Origin: Umezawaea sp042738955
Lineage (GTDB): Bacteria > Actinomycetota > Actinomycetes > Mycobacteriales > Pseudonocardiaceae
DNA: 64,000 nucleotides
NCBI RefSeq assembly: GCF_042738955.1
Contig: NZ_JBHYHC010000028.1
Location: 1-64,000, forward strand
Direction: 5' to 3'
Positions 8,057 to 15,343 of this stretch are shown here, one piece after another. Position 1 is the stretch's first letter; each line of letters opens with the position of its first letter. Made by a program: the position numbers and the translations under genes. The notes beneath the pieces were generated by a model. The model worked only from the letters and a program-made list of their open reading frames with translations, was not told where the DNA came from and searched no databases.

Positions 8057-9889
8057 ATGCGCAGACGCCGGCTCGCGTTGGCCTTGCCCACCGCCGCAGC
8101 GTTGCTCGCGCTCTGCGCGTCGCCCGCGCTCGCCCAGCCGACGACGACGCCGCTGCCCGCGCCCGTGAGCCCTGGGCAGCCGCCGATCTCCGCGCCGAAC
8201 GGGCCGCAACCGCTTGCGCACGCCGTGGGGGATGCGGGGACCGGGTTGGCGGTGGTGCGGTTGGCGCCGGATTCGACGCCGACCAACACGATCCTGCCGG
8301 GGTTCGGGGAGGAGTTGCCGAAGCAGGCCGCGGCGGAGCTCGGGGTCGGGTTGGCGAGTGCGCAGGTGAACACCGAGGCCTACCTGGCGTTCGAGCGGTC
8401 GGTGGCGCAGGCGTCGCCGTTGGGGTTCGCGGTGCAGGGGCGGGCGCCGCAGACGCCCGGCTCGTTGGCGCAGACGGCCGGGCCGGACAACGCCGAGGGG
8501 TTGAGCGCCGGGCTGGCGTTGCCGAAGACGCCGTTGGACGCGCTGGTCAAGGTCAGCGGGCTCGACGGGAGCGTGCACGCGCGGTGGGACGACAAGGTCG
8601 GGCCCTGCGTGCAGCCGTTGAGCGAGGCCAAGACGTCGCTGGCCAGCCTGTCCGTGCTGAACGCGATCCCGACGCTGCCGACCACCTCGGACCTGACCGG
8701 GATGCTGACGCAGGACACGCCGAAGCTCGACGCGGCGGCGAAGCAGTCGCTGATCGACGCGCTCAAGGGCATGACCGCCCCGCTCAGCCAGCTCGGCGGG
8801 CTGCTGTCGGGCACGCCGGACACCGGCGAGAAGGGGTCGCTGCTCAGCCTGCCGGAGACGTTGACGGCGCGGTCGACCGTGGAGCTGGTCGACCTGCCGG
8901 ACTCGAAGAACAAGGCCGTGAAGACCACGTCGACCCTCCAGGCCGCGAGCGTGCGGCTGCTCGCGGGCACGCCGATGGAGGTCCGGATCGACGTGGTGAG
9001 CCAGCCGACGCTGGTGGCGCTGGCGACGGGCGTGGAGGCGACGTCGTCGATCACGTACACCGCGCCGGTGCTGAGGGTGTCGCAGGGCGGCAAGGTGCTC
9101 GGCACGCTGGACGCGGCCAACCAGAAGCTGGAGATCCCGATCGGCATCCCCGTCGCGGGCCTGCCCGAGCTGCCGAAGCTGCCCGTCGTCGGCGGGATCC
9201 TGCCGGGCGGCGGTGACGTGCCCGCCGAGCTGAAGAAGCTCGACATCGGGGTGCTGCGGTTGCAGATCGCGCAGCTCAACGAGAAGAAGATGGCGTTGAA
9301 CGGGCCGTTGACGCAGGGCGGTCCGACGATCAAGGGCTTCATGCTCGGCGCGACGGCCCGCCTGCTGGACCTGCAACTGCTGCCCACGGACGCGCTCGGC
9401 CTGCCGAACCTGCCGTCCGCGCTGGCCCAGGTGTCGCTCGGCGAGCAGATCGTCCGCGCCGCCGCGCCCGAAGGGGGCGTCGAGTGCGGCAGTACCACCA
9501 CACCGACGCCGCCCGCGGGCGCTCAGCCGCCGCCGGGGCAGGCCCGACCGGTCATCCCGCTGGCGTACACGAACGCCGCGTACAAGACGATCCCGATCTT
9601 CTGGATCGGCACGGGACTGCTGCTCGCGGGCGTGGTCATCGTGTCCGCGATGCCGGGCACGCGCCGCCGTGAGCCCGCGTTCGCGATGGCGGGCGGAGCC
9701 GTGACCACGACCGAACCCGAGACCGACCCCGAGACCGAGACCGAGGTCGAGGTCGAGGTCGAGGCCACGACCGAACCCGAACCGGAAGCCGTGACCGACA
9801 CCGAGCCGGAAGCCGAGTCCGAGGTCGAGTCCGAGGTCGAGCCCGAGGCGGCGGCCGACACCAAGCCGGAGACCAGGCCCGAGGACTGA
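8057..9889 (+). CDS. Large secreted/surface protein with C-terminal anchor and acidic tail
   Basis: The ATG at 8057 has a GAGGAGG box nine bases upstream and starts directly with an Sec signal peptide (MRRRRLALAL... ending SPALAQP); an upstream in-frame ATG would only add a non-signal extension. The 610-aa product has a long Ala/Leu/Thr-rich extracellular part of alternating strands and helices with two cysteines (GPCVQ and VECGS), a transmembrane helix near residues 515-532 (IFWIGTGLLLAGVVIVSAM), a short basic stop-transfer and a cytoplasmic tail of about 60 residues made almost only of Glu, Thr, Val, Pro and Asp in TE/VE repeats. I do not recognise the family. Confidence 0.8.
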   Translation: MRRRRLALALPTAAALLALCASPALAQPTTTPLPAPVSPGQPPISAPNGPQPLAHAVGDAGTGLAVVRLAPDSTPTNTILPGFGEELPKQAAAELGVGLASAQVNTEAYLAFERSVAQASPLGFAVQGRAPQTPGSLAQTAGPDNAEGLSAGLALPKTPLDALVKVSGLDGSVHARWDDKVGPCVQPLSEAKTSLASLSVLNAIPTLPTTSDLTGMLTQDTPKLDAAAKQSLIDALKGMTAPLSQLGGLLSGTPDTGEKGSLLSLPETLTARSTVELVDLPDSKNKAVKTTSTLQAASVRLLAGTPMEVRIDVVSQPTLVALATGVEATSSITYTAPVLRVSQGGKVLGTLDAANQKLEIPIGIPVAGLPELPKLPVVGGILPGGGDVPAELKKLDIGVLRLQIAQLNEKKMALNGPLTQGGPTIKGFMLGATARLLDLQLLPTDALGLPNLPSALAQVSLGEQIVRAAAPEGGVECGSTTTPTPPAGAQPPPGQARPVIPLAYTNAAYKTIPIFWIGTGLLLAGVVIVSAMPGTRRREPAFAMAGGAVTTTEPETDPETETEVEVEVEATTEPEPEAVTDTEPEAESEVESEVEPEAAADTKPETRPED

Positions 9890-9891
9890 GC

Positions 9892-9924
9892 CGGGTGGGG
9901 AGGCCCCCGATGCCTCCCCACCCG
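9892..9924. terminator. Bidirectional terminator between convergent genes
   Basis: This is a perfect 13-bp GC-rich stem with a 7-nt loop, directly after the surface-protein stop codon and before the end of the convergent GH88 gene. There is no strong U-run, as is common in this GC range. Confidence 0.75.
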
Positions 9925-9935
9925 CACTCACCTGC

Positions 9936-11144
9936 CTACAAGCCGATCGCGCGAGCGATCTCGGTGGGCTTCAGCACGCGGAGCAGGGCCTCCATGAAGT
10001 AGTAGTCCGCGTACGGCAGAGACACCTCGACGCCGTCCTCGGACGGCCGGTTGCGCGTGCCGCGGGCCAGGACGGCTTCGGCGCGCGTGGACTTCTTGGT
10101 GAGGCAGTCCCTGGTCAGGCCGTGCAGGATGCGCAGCGCGGAGTCCCGGTACTGGACGCGGCCGGACGCCTTGGCGAGGTCGATCAGGCCCGCGGCCATG
10201 ATCGCGCCCGCCGAGGAGTCCTTGATGTCGTTGGGGGCTTGCGGGGCGCGGTAGTCCCACACCGGCACGTGGTCGGGCGTGATCTGGCCCAGCGCGAAGT
10301 CGGCCAGTTTGCGCGCGGTGGCCAGGAACGACGCGTCGTTGGTGCGCCGGTACATCGTGGTGAACCCGTAGATCGCCCACGCCTGCCCGCGCGACCACGC
10401 CGACGTCGGGCTGTAGCCCTGCACGGTGTTCTGGCCGATCGGCGCGCCCGTCGTGGGGTTGTAGTCGAAGACGTGCGGCGTGGAGCCGTCCGCGCGGACG
10501 AAGTTCTGCTGCGTCGACTTGGCGTGAGCGATGGCGATGTCCAGGTACTTGCGGTCGCCGGTCTCCTTGCTGGCGAACGCGAGCAGGTCCAGGTTCATCA
10601 TCGTGTCGATGATCGAACGGCCGGCGTCGTTCGGCGTGCCCATCGCGCCCCAAGCCCGGATGAACTTGCCCGCCGTGTTGAACCGGCCGATCAGCCCGTC
10701 CGCGGCCTTGATCGCGCCGTCGCGCCACTTCACGTCACCCGTGAGCCGCCACGCGGTGACCCACGACGGGTAGAACAGGAAGCCCTGGTCGTGGTCGCGG
10801 GCGACCTCCTTGCGCGGCGACAGCTTCTCCGCCGAGGCCAGCGCGAGCGTCTTGAACTGCTCGTCGCCGCTCGCGAGGTACGCCATCCACAGCGTCCCCG
10901 GCCAGAACCCGCCGACCCAGCCGCCGTCGGCGACGTAGGTCCACTTCTCGGCCCTGGTGATCTCCGGGAACGTGGTGATGGCCGGTCCGGTGACGCGCAC
11001 CTTCGACACGGCGTAGTCCAACGCGCCGCGCAGCGCTTCCGGACCTGGCACGGGTTCTTGCGCCAACGCGGTTCCTCCCGTCACAGCGGTCGCTCCAGCC
11101 GCCACGGCAGCGGAGGTCAGCAAGGTACGGCGGGACACAGTCAT
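9936..11144 (-). CDS. Tat-exported GH88 unsaturated glucuronyl hydrolase
   Basis: The 402-aa protein begins with a twin-arginine signal (VSRRTLLTSAAVAAG) ending near ALAQ. The mature part is an (alpha/alpha)6-barrel of glycoside hydrolase family 88, with the acidic residues expected of the family in DHDQGFLFY and IIDTMMNLDLL. The IDTMMN motif favours glucuronyl over rhamnogalacturonyl hydrolases. GH88 enzymes hydrate the unsaturated uronate left by polysaccharide lyases and release 5-keto-4-deoxyuronate, the substrate of the KduI/KduD pair encoded across the divergent promoter. The ATG at 11144 overlaps the stop of the permease gene (ATGA), so the two are one operon. Confidence 0.9.
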   Translation of the reverse strand: MTVSRRTLLTSAAVAAGATAVTGGTALAQEPVPGPEALRGALDYAVSKVRVTGPAITTFPEITRAEKWTYVADGGWVGGFWPGTLWMAYLASGDEQFKTLALASAEKLSPRKEVARDHDQGFLFYPSWVTAWRLTGDVKWRDGAIKAADGLIGRFNTAGKFIRAWGAMGTPNDAGRSIIDTMMNLDLLAFASKETGDRKYLDIAIAHAKSTQQNFVRADGSTPHVFDYNPTTGAPIGQNTVQGYSPTSAWSRGQAWAIYGFTTMYRRTNDASFLATARKLADFALGQITPDHVPVWDYRAPQAPNDIKDSSAGAIMAAGLIDLAKASGRVQYRDSALRILHGLTRDCLTKKSTRAEAVLARGTRNRPSEDGVEVSLPYADYYFMEALLRVLKPTEIARAIGL

Positions 11145-12748
11145 GGCACCATCCATCCGAGAATCGGCGTTGATTGCAGGTAGGCCAGTACGCACATGAG
11201 GAGCAGCAGGAGCAGGCTCCAGCCGAAGACGCGGCGGAAGAGTTCGCCTTCCTTGCCGACGAGGCCCGCCGCGGCGGTGCCGATCGCCAGGTTCTGGGGC
11301 GAGATCATCTTCGCCATCACGCCACCCGAGCTGTTCGAGGCGCCGAACAGGAACGGGGACGCGTTGAGCTGTTGGGCCGCGGTGGTCTGCAGGGTGCCGA
11401 AGAGGGCGTTGGAGCCCGCGTCGGTGCCGGTGATCGTGACGCCGAACCAGCCGACCACGGGTGACAGGAACGCGAAGAACGCGCCGGTGCCCGCGAGCCA
11501 CACGCCGAGCGTGGTGATCTGGCCGGAGAAGTTCATGACGTACGACAGCGCGAACACGGCCAGGATCGCGAGGATCGCCCAGCTGAACTGGCGGATCGTG
11601 CGGCCGTAGATCGCGACCGCCTTGCCGAGCCCGACCCTCAGCACCAGCAGCGACAGCAGGCCCGAGACCAGCAGCAACGTGCCGGTCGCCGACAGCAGGT
11701 TCAGCGTGTACACCGTCGCGACGGGTTTCCCGTTCGGCGCGGTGATGTGCAGGCCGGGCCAGGCGAACTTCGTGGTCGCCTTCTCCAGCAGGTTCTTCAC
11801 GGCGGTGATCTGGGCGAGCGCGAAGATCACCACGATGATCGCGTACGGGGCGAACGCCACCGCGATGTCACGCCGGGAGTCGGTGCCGCGGAGCGAATCG
11901 TCGCCGGAGGAACCGCCGCCGACCGTCACGGGCACGGCCGCGGGCCTGCGGATCCGCACCGCCAGGACCACCGCGCCGACCGACACGACGGCCGCGATGA
12001 TGTCGCACAGCTTGTAGGACACGAAGTTCGACACCAGGTACTGCGTGACGCCGAAGGACAGCCCGGCCGCCAAGGCGATCGGCCACACCTCGCGCACGCC
12101 GCGCTTGCCGTCGACGATCAGCACCAGCACGAACGGCACCAGCACCGCGAGGATCGACACCTGGCGGCCCGCCATCGCGCCGAAGTGCTCGGCGGGCAGG
12201 CCCGTGACGGTGCCCAGCACGGTGATCGGGTTGCCCATGCCGCCGAACGCGACCGGCGCGGTGTCGGCGACCAGCGCGAGCGCGGCGGCCTTCATCGGGT
12301 TCACGCCGAGCGCGATGAGCATGACCGAGCAGATGGCGACGGGTCCGCCGCCGCCCGCCAGCGCCTCCAGCAGCGCGCCGAACGAGAAGGCGATCACGAT
12401 CGCCTGCACGCGCGGGTCGTCGCTGATCGAGCTGAACGCCCGGCGCAGGACGTTGAAATGCCCGCTCTCCACGGTCAGGTTGTAGATCCAGATCGCGTTG
12501 AAGGTGATCCACAGGACCACGAGCACGCTCGTGGCGGCGCCGAAGGCCGCGGAGTTGAGCGCCGTGCCGACCGGCATGGAGTACACGGCCACCGCGATGC
12601 CGATCGAGAGCACGAGCGCGGTCAGCCCCGCCCAGTGCGCTTTCCACTTGAAGCCGCCCAGCAGGACCAGCACCGTGACCAGCGGGATCAGGGCGAGGAG
12701 CGCGGACAGGAGTAGGGACCCCGTTGGGTCGGGGTTTTGCTGGTACAT
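11141..12748 (-). CDS. LctP-family permease, probable uronate transporter
   Basis: The 535-aa protein has about 13 hydrophobic segments and the signature regions of the L-lactate permease family (GALLEALAGGGGPVAICSVMLIALGVNPMKAAA, avoided in full here; TGTDAGSNALFG; FLFGASNSSGGVMAKMISPQNLAIG near the C-terminus). LctP proteins normally import lactate or glycolate by proton symport. Here the gene is coupled to GH88 and faces kduI-kduD, so import of the unsaturated uronate or its keto form is more likely; that is inference from context. The start is set at the ATG opening MYQQNPDP, preceded by an AAAGGCGG stretch. Confidence 0.87.
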   Translation of the reverse strand: MYQQNPDPTGSLLLSALLALIPLVTVLVLLGGFKWKAHWAGLTALVLSIGIAVAVYSMPVGTALNSAAFGAATSVLVVLWITFNAIWIYNLTVESGHFNVLRRAFSSISDDPRVQAIVIAFSFGALLEALAGGGGPVAICSVMLIALGVNPMKAAALALVADTAPVAFGGMGNPITVLGTVTGLPAEHFGAMAGRQVSILAVLVPFVLVLIVDGKRGVREVWPIALAAGLSFGVTQYLVSNFVSYKLCDIIAAVVSVGAVVLAVRIRRPAAVPVTVGGGSSGDDSLRGTDSRRDIAVAFAPYAIIVVIFALAQITAVKNLLEKATTKFAWPGLHITAPNGKPVATVYTLNLLSATGTLLLVSGLLSLLVLRVGLGKAVAIYGRTIRQFSWAILAILAVFALSYVMNFSGQITTLGVWLAGTGAFFAFLSPVVGWFGVTITGTDAGSNALFGTLQTTAAQQLNASPFLFGASNSSGGVMAKMISPQNLAIGTAAAGLVGKEGELFRRVFGWSLLLLLLMCVLAYLQSTPILGWMVP

Positions 12749-12822
12749 CGTCGACCGCCGCCTTTCGGGCGCACTGCGAACCGACTCGTCACCGGCGGCG
12801 GCGAAGTGACGAGACCACACTT

Positions 12823-12853
12823 GTTCCGCCCAGCAGAACGTAGTTCCATGGAC
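12823..12853. promoter_or_regulatory. Candidate IclR/KdgR-type operator cluster in the uronate divergon
   Basis: Three half-sites are arranged as GTTC (12823-12826), GAAC (12836-12839) and GTTC (12843-12846), giving overlapping inverted repeats with 9- and 3-bp spacers. The last half-site runs into a perfect palindrome TCCATGGA (12845-12852). This lies between the divergent permease and kduI starts, the expected site for the IclR regulator encoded at the end of the kdu operon. Confidence 0.5.
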
Positions 12854-12905
12854 GGACCGAGCACATAGTGTCACTGGACAGCCACAATCGGAAGGCATCA
12901 CCGCG

Positions 12906-13733
12906 ATGGAAATCCGGCACGCGACCCACCCGGAGCAGTTGGCCGCGCTCGACACCGACCGGTTGCGGGAACGCTTCCTGGTCGAGGACCTGTTCGTCGC
13001 GGGCGAGGTGCGGCTGGTCTACACGCACGAGGACCGGATCGTCCTCGGCGGCGCGACTCCCCTGCCTGGCCAGGCGCTCACGCTGGAACCCGCGGACGCG
13101 CTCCGGACCGCCACGTTCCTGGCCCGCCGCGAGCTGGCGGTGGTCGTGGTGCGCGGGTCCGGCAGCGTCGTCGTCGACGGCACCGAGCACGAACTGGGAA
13201 CTCGCGACTGCGTGTACGTCGGGCAGGGAGCTTCGGACGTCCGCTTCGAGGCCGCCGAGGAGGGCACGCGCTTCTACCTGTTCTCCACGCCCTCGCACGC
13301 CGCCCACCCCACGGCGGTCGCCCGCTACGCGGAGGTGGACGCGCTCGCGCTGGGCGAGCAGGCCACGTCCAACGTGCGGGAGATCCGGAAGTTCGTGCAC
13401 GCGGACGGGATCCGGTCGAGCCAGCTCGTGCTGGGCATGACCACGCTCGCGCCCGGCAGCGTGTGGAACACGATGCCGCCGCACACCCACGACCGGCGCA
13501 CCGAGGCGTACCTGTACTTCGACCTGCCCGACGAGCACCGCGTCGTGCACCTGATGGGCGAGCCGAGCGCGACCCGGAACCTGGTGGTGCGCAACGAGGA
13601 GGTCGTGATCTCGCCGAGCTGGTCCGTCCACAGTGGAGCGGGAACGCACGCGTACTCGTTCGTGTGGGCCATGGGTGGCGAGAACCAGGCCTACGACGAC
13701 GTGGAACCCGTTCCGGTCACCGACCTTCGCTGA
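12906..13733 (+). CDS. kduI: 5-dehydro-4-deoxy-D-glucuronate isomerase
   Basis: KduI isomerises 5-keto-4-deoxyuronate to 3-deoxy-D-glycero-2,5-hexodiulosonate in the cytoplasm. The 275-aa length is typical. The metal-binding cupin motif is clear (PPHTHDRRTEAYLYF: two His and a Glu), with the further His in SVHSGAGTHAY. The N-terminus (MEIRHATHPEQLAALDTDRLRERF) matches the family from the first residue, which supports the ATG at 12906. It is the first gene of kduI-kduD-iclR and is transcribed divergently from the permease-GH88 operon. Confidence 0.95.
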   Translation: MEIRHATHPEQLAALDTDRLRERFLVEDLFVAGEVRLVYTHEDRIVLGGATPLPGQALTLEPADALRTATFLARRELAVVVVRGSGSVVVDGTEHELGTRDCVYVGQGASDVRFEAAEEGTRFYLFSTPSHAAHPTAVARYAEVDALALGEQATSNVREIRKFVHADGIRSSQLVLGMTTLAPGSVWNTMPPHTHDRRTEAYLYFDLPDEHRVVHLMGEPSATRNLVVRNEEVVISPSWSVHSGAGTHAYSFVWAMGGENQAYDDVEPVPVTDLR

Positions 13734-13742
13734 GGGAGCCCA

Positions 13743-14474
13743 GTGGACCTCTTCTCCCTGCGCGGGCGGACCGCGCTGGTGACCGGCGCGCGCGGCGGGA
13801 TCGGCCGGGCCGTCGCGCTCGGGCTGGCCGAGGCGGGCGCGAACCTGGTGCTGCTCGGGCGTACCGCGGACTTCGGGGACGTGCCGGACGCCGTCGTGGC
13901 CACGGTCGTCGTGGACCTGGCCGACCCGTCGGCGATCGAGCCCGCGCTGGCCCCGGTGCTCGCCGAGCACCGGATCGACGTGCTGGTGAACAACGCCGGG
14001 ACGATCCACCGCGAGCCCGCGGCGGACGTGTCGCTGGCGGACTGGCGGCGGATCCTGGCGGTCAACCTGGACTCGGTGTTCGAGCTGAGCAGGCTGGTCG
14101 GGGGCCGGATGCTGGACGGCGGCGGGAAGATCGTGAACATCGCGTCGCTGCTCAGCTTCCAGGGCGGGGTCACGGTTCCGGCGTACGCGGCGAGCAAGCA
14201 CGCGGTCGCGGGCCTGACCAAGGCGCTGGCCAACGAGTGGGCACCGCACAATGTGCAGGTGAACGCGATCGCTCCCGGCTACATCGCCACCGACAACACG
14301 GCCGACCTCCGCGCCGACCCCGACCGCGAGCCCGCCATCCGCGGCCGCATCCCCGCCGGGCGGTGGGGTTCGCCGTCCGACCTGGTCGGCGCGGCGGTGT
14401 TCCTCAGCTCGCGCGCGTCGGACTACGTCAACGGGCACGTGCTCGTGGTCGACGGCGGGTGGATGGGCCGGTGA
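13743..14474 (+). CDS. kduD: 2-dehydro-3-deoxy-D-gluconate 5-dehydrogenase
   Basis: This is a classical short-chain dehydrogenase of 243 aa. The NAD-binding TGARGGIG motif, the NNAG motif and the catalytic YAASK are present, and the whole protein (DLFSLRGRTALVTG, ANEWAPHNVQVNAIAPGYI) matches KduD. It reduces the KduI product to 2-keto-3-deoxygluconate. The GTG start lies nine bases after kduI and the stop overlaps the IclR start (GTGA). The downstream enzymes KdgK and KdgA are not in this window. Confidence 0.93.
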   Translation: MDLFSLRGRTALVTGARGGIGRAVALGLAEAGANLVLLGRTADFGDVPDAVVATVVVDLADPSAIEPALAPVLAEHRIDVLVNNAGTIHREPAADVSLADWRRILAVNLDSVFELSRLVGGRMLDGGGKIVNIASLLSFQGGVTVPAYAASKHAVAGLTKALANEWAPHNVQVNAIAPGYIATDNTADLRADPDREPAIRGRIPAGRWGSPSDLVGAAVFLSSRASDYVNGHVLVVDGGWMGR

Positions 14475-15214
14475 CCGACACGGCGGTGGAGAAGACGCTG
14501 GCCGTGCTGGAGGCGCTGGCCGACCACTCGCGGATCACCGACATCGCGCGGGTGACAGGGCTGCCCAAGTCGACCGTGCACCGGCTGCTCCAGGCGATGG
14601 TGGACCGGGGGTTCGCCGCCGTGCGGTCCGACGGCGGCTACCTGGCCGGGCCGAAGGTGCTGGTGATGGCCGGGAAGGTGCTGCGGCCCGTGGACACCGT
14701 GGAACGGGCCCGGCCGGCGCTGCGGGCGTTGCGCGAGGAGTCGTCGTGCACGGTCCACATGGCGATGGTCGTCGGCGACGAGCTGGTCTACGTGGACAAG
14801 GTGGAGGCGGACAAGCCGTACCGGATGCCGTCGCGGCTGGGGATGAGCCTGTCGGTGCACTGCTCGGCCATCGGCAAGGCCGTGCTGGGCTCGATGGGCC
14901 CGGTCGAGTCCGACGCCATGGTCGCGCGCCTCCGCCTGGTCGGCCGCACCCCGAACACGATCACCACCGAGGACCGCCTGCGCGCCGAGGTGGCCGAGGT
15001 GCGCCGCACCGGCTACGGCTTCGACGACGAGGAGAACGAGGTCGGCATCCGCTGCGTCGGCGCCGCGATCCGCGACCACACGGGCGCGGTCGTCGGCGGC
15101 ATCTCCGCCTCCACGCTCGCCATGGAGCACACGATGGCCCAGCTGACCGCCCTCGGCCCCCGCGTGCTGAGCGCGGCGAACACCGTGTCGACGGCGCTGG
15201 GGTACGTGGAGTGA
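14471..15214 (+). CDS. IclR-family regulator of uronate utilisation (KdgR-like)
   Basis: The 247-aa protein has an N-terminal winged helix (ITDIARVTGLPKSTVHRLLQAMVDRG, about residues 20-45) and the C-terminal IclR ligand-binding domain (SVHCSAIGKAVLGSM; TGYGFDDEENEVGIRCVGAAI). The GTG start overlaps the kduD stop by four bases, tying its expression to the pathway. By analogy with KdgR it probably represses both arms of the divergon and senses a keto-deoxy-gluconate intermediate; the ligand is inferred. Confidence 0.92.
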   Translation: MTDTAVEKTLAVLEALADHSRITDIARVTGLPKSTVHRLLQAMVDRGFAAVRSDGGYLAGPKVLVMAGKVLRPVDTVERARPALRALREESSCTVHMAMVVGDELVYVDKVEADKPYRMPSRLGMSLSVHCSAIGKAVLGSMGPVESDAMVARLRLVGRTPNTITTEDRLRAEVAEVRRTGYGFDDEENEVGIRCVGAAIRDHTGAVVGGISASTLAMEHTMAQLTALGPRVLSAANTVSTALGYVE

Positions 15215-15343
15215 GCGGCTGATTACGAAGACGTCTTTGTTGCCACCCGATCGGGCGTAAGCCCTGTGGTGCGCGTAACGAGCCGATTAGGCGGTTCGAC
15301 GGCGTATCCAAGGCTCCATTCGCACTAGTTCGGGGTGTGCACC

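Noticed and set aside
8033..9931. A 632-codon open frame on the minus strand opposite the surface protein
   Set aside because: It is Arg/Gly/Leu-rich, has no domain or ribosome site, and is the usual antisense shadow of a high-GC gene.
13463..15214. A 583-codon frame fusing antisense-like sequence to the IclR gene
   Set aside because: The first 336 codons are out of frame with kduI and kduD and are non-coding; the IclR gene starts at the GTG overlapping the kduD stop.
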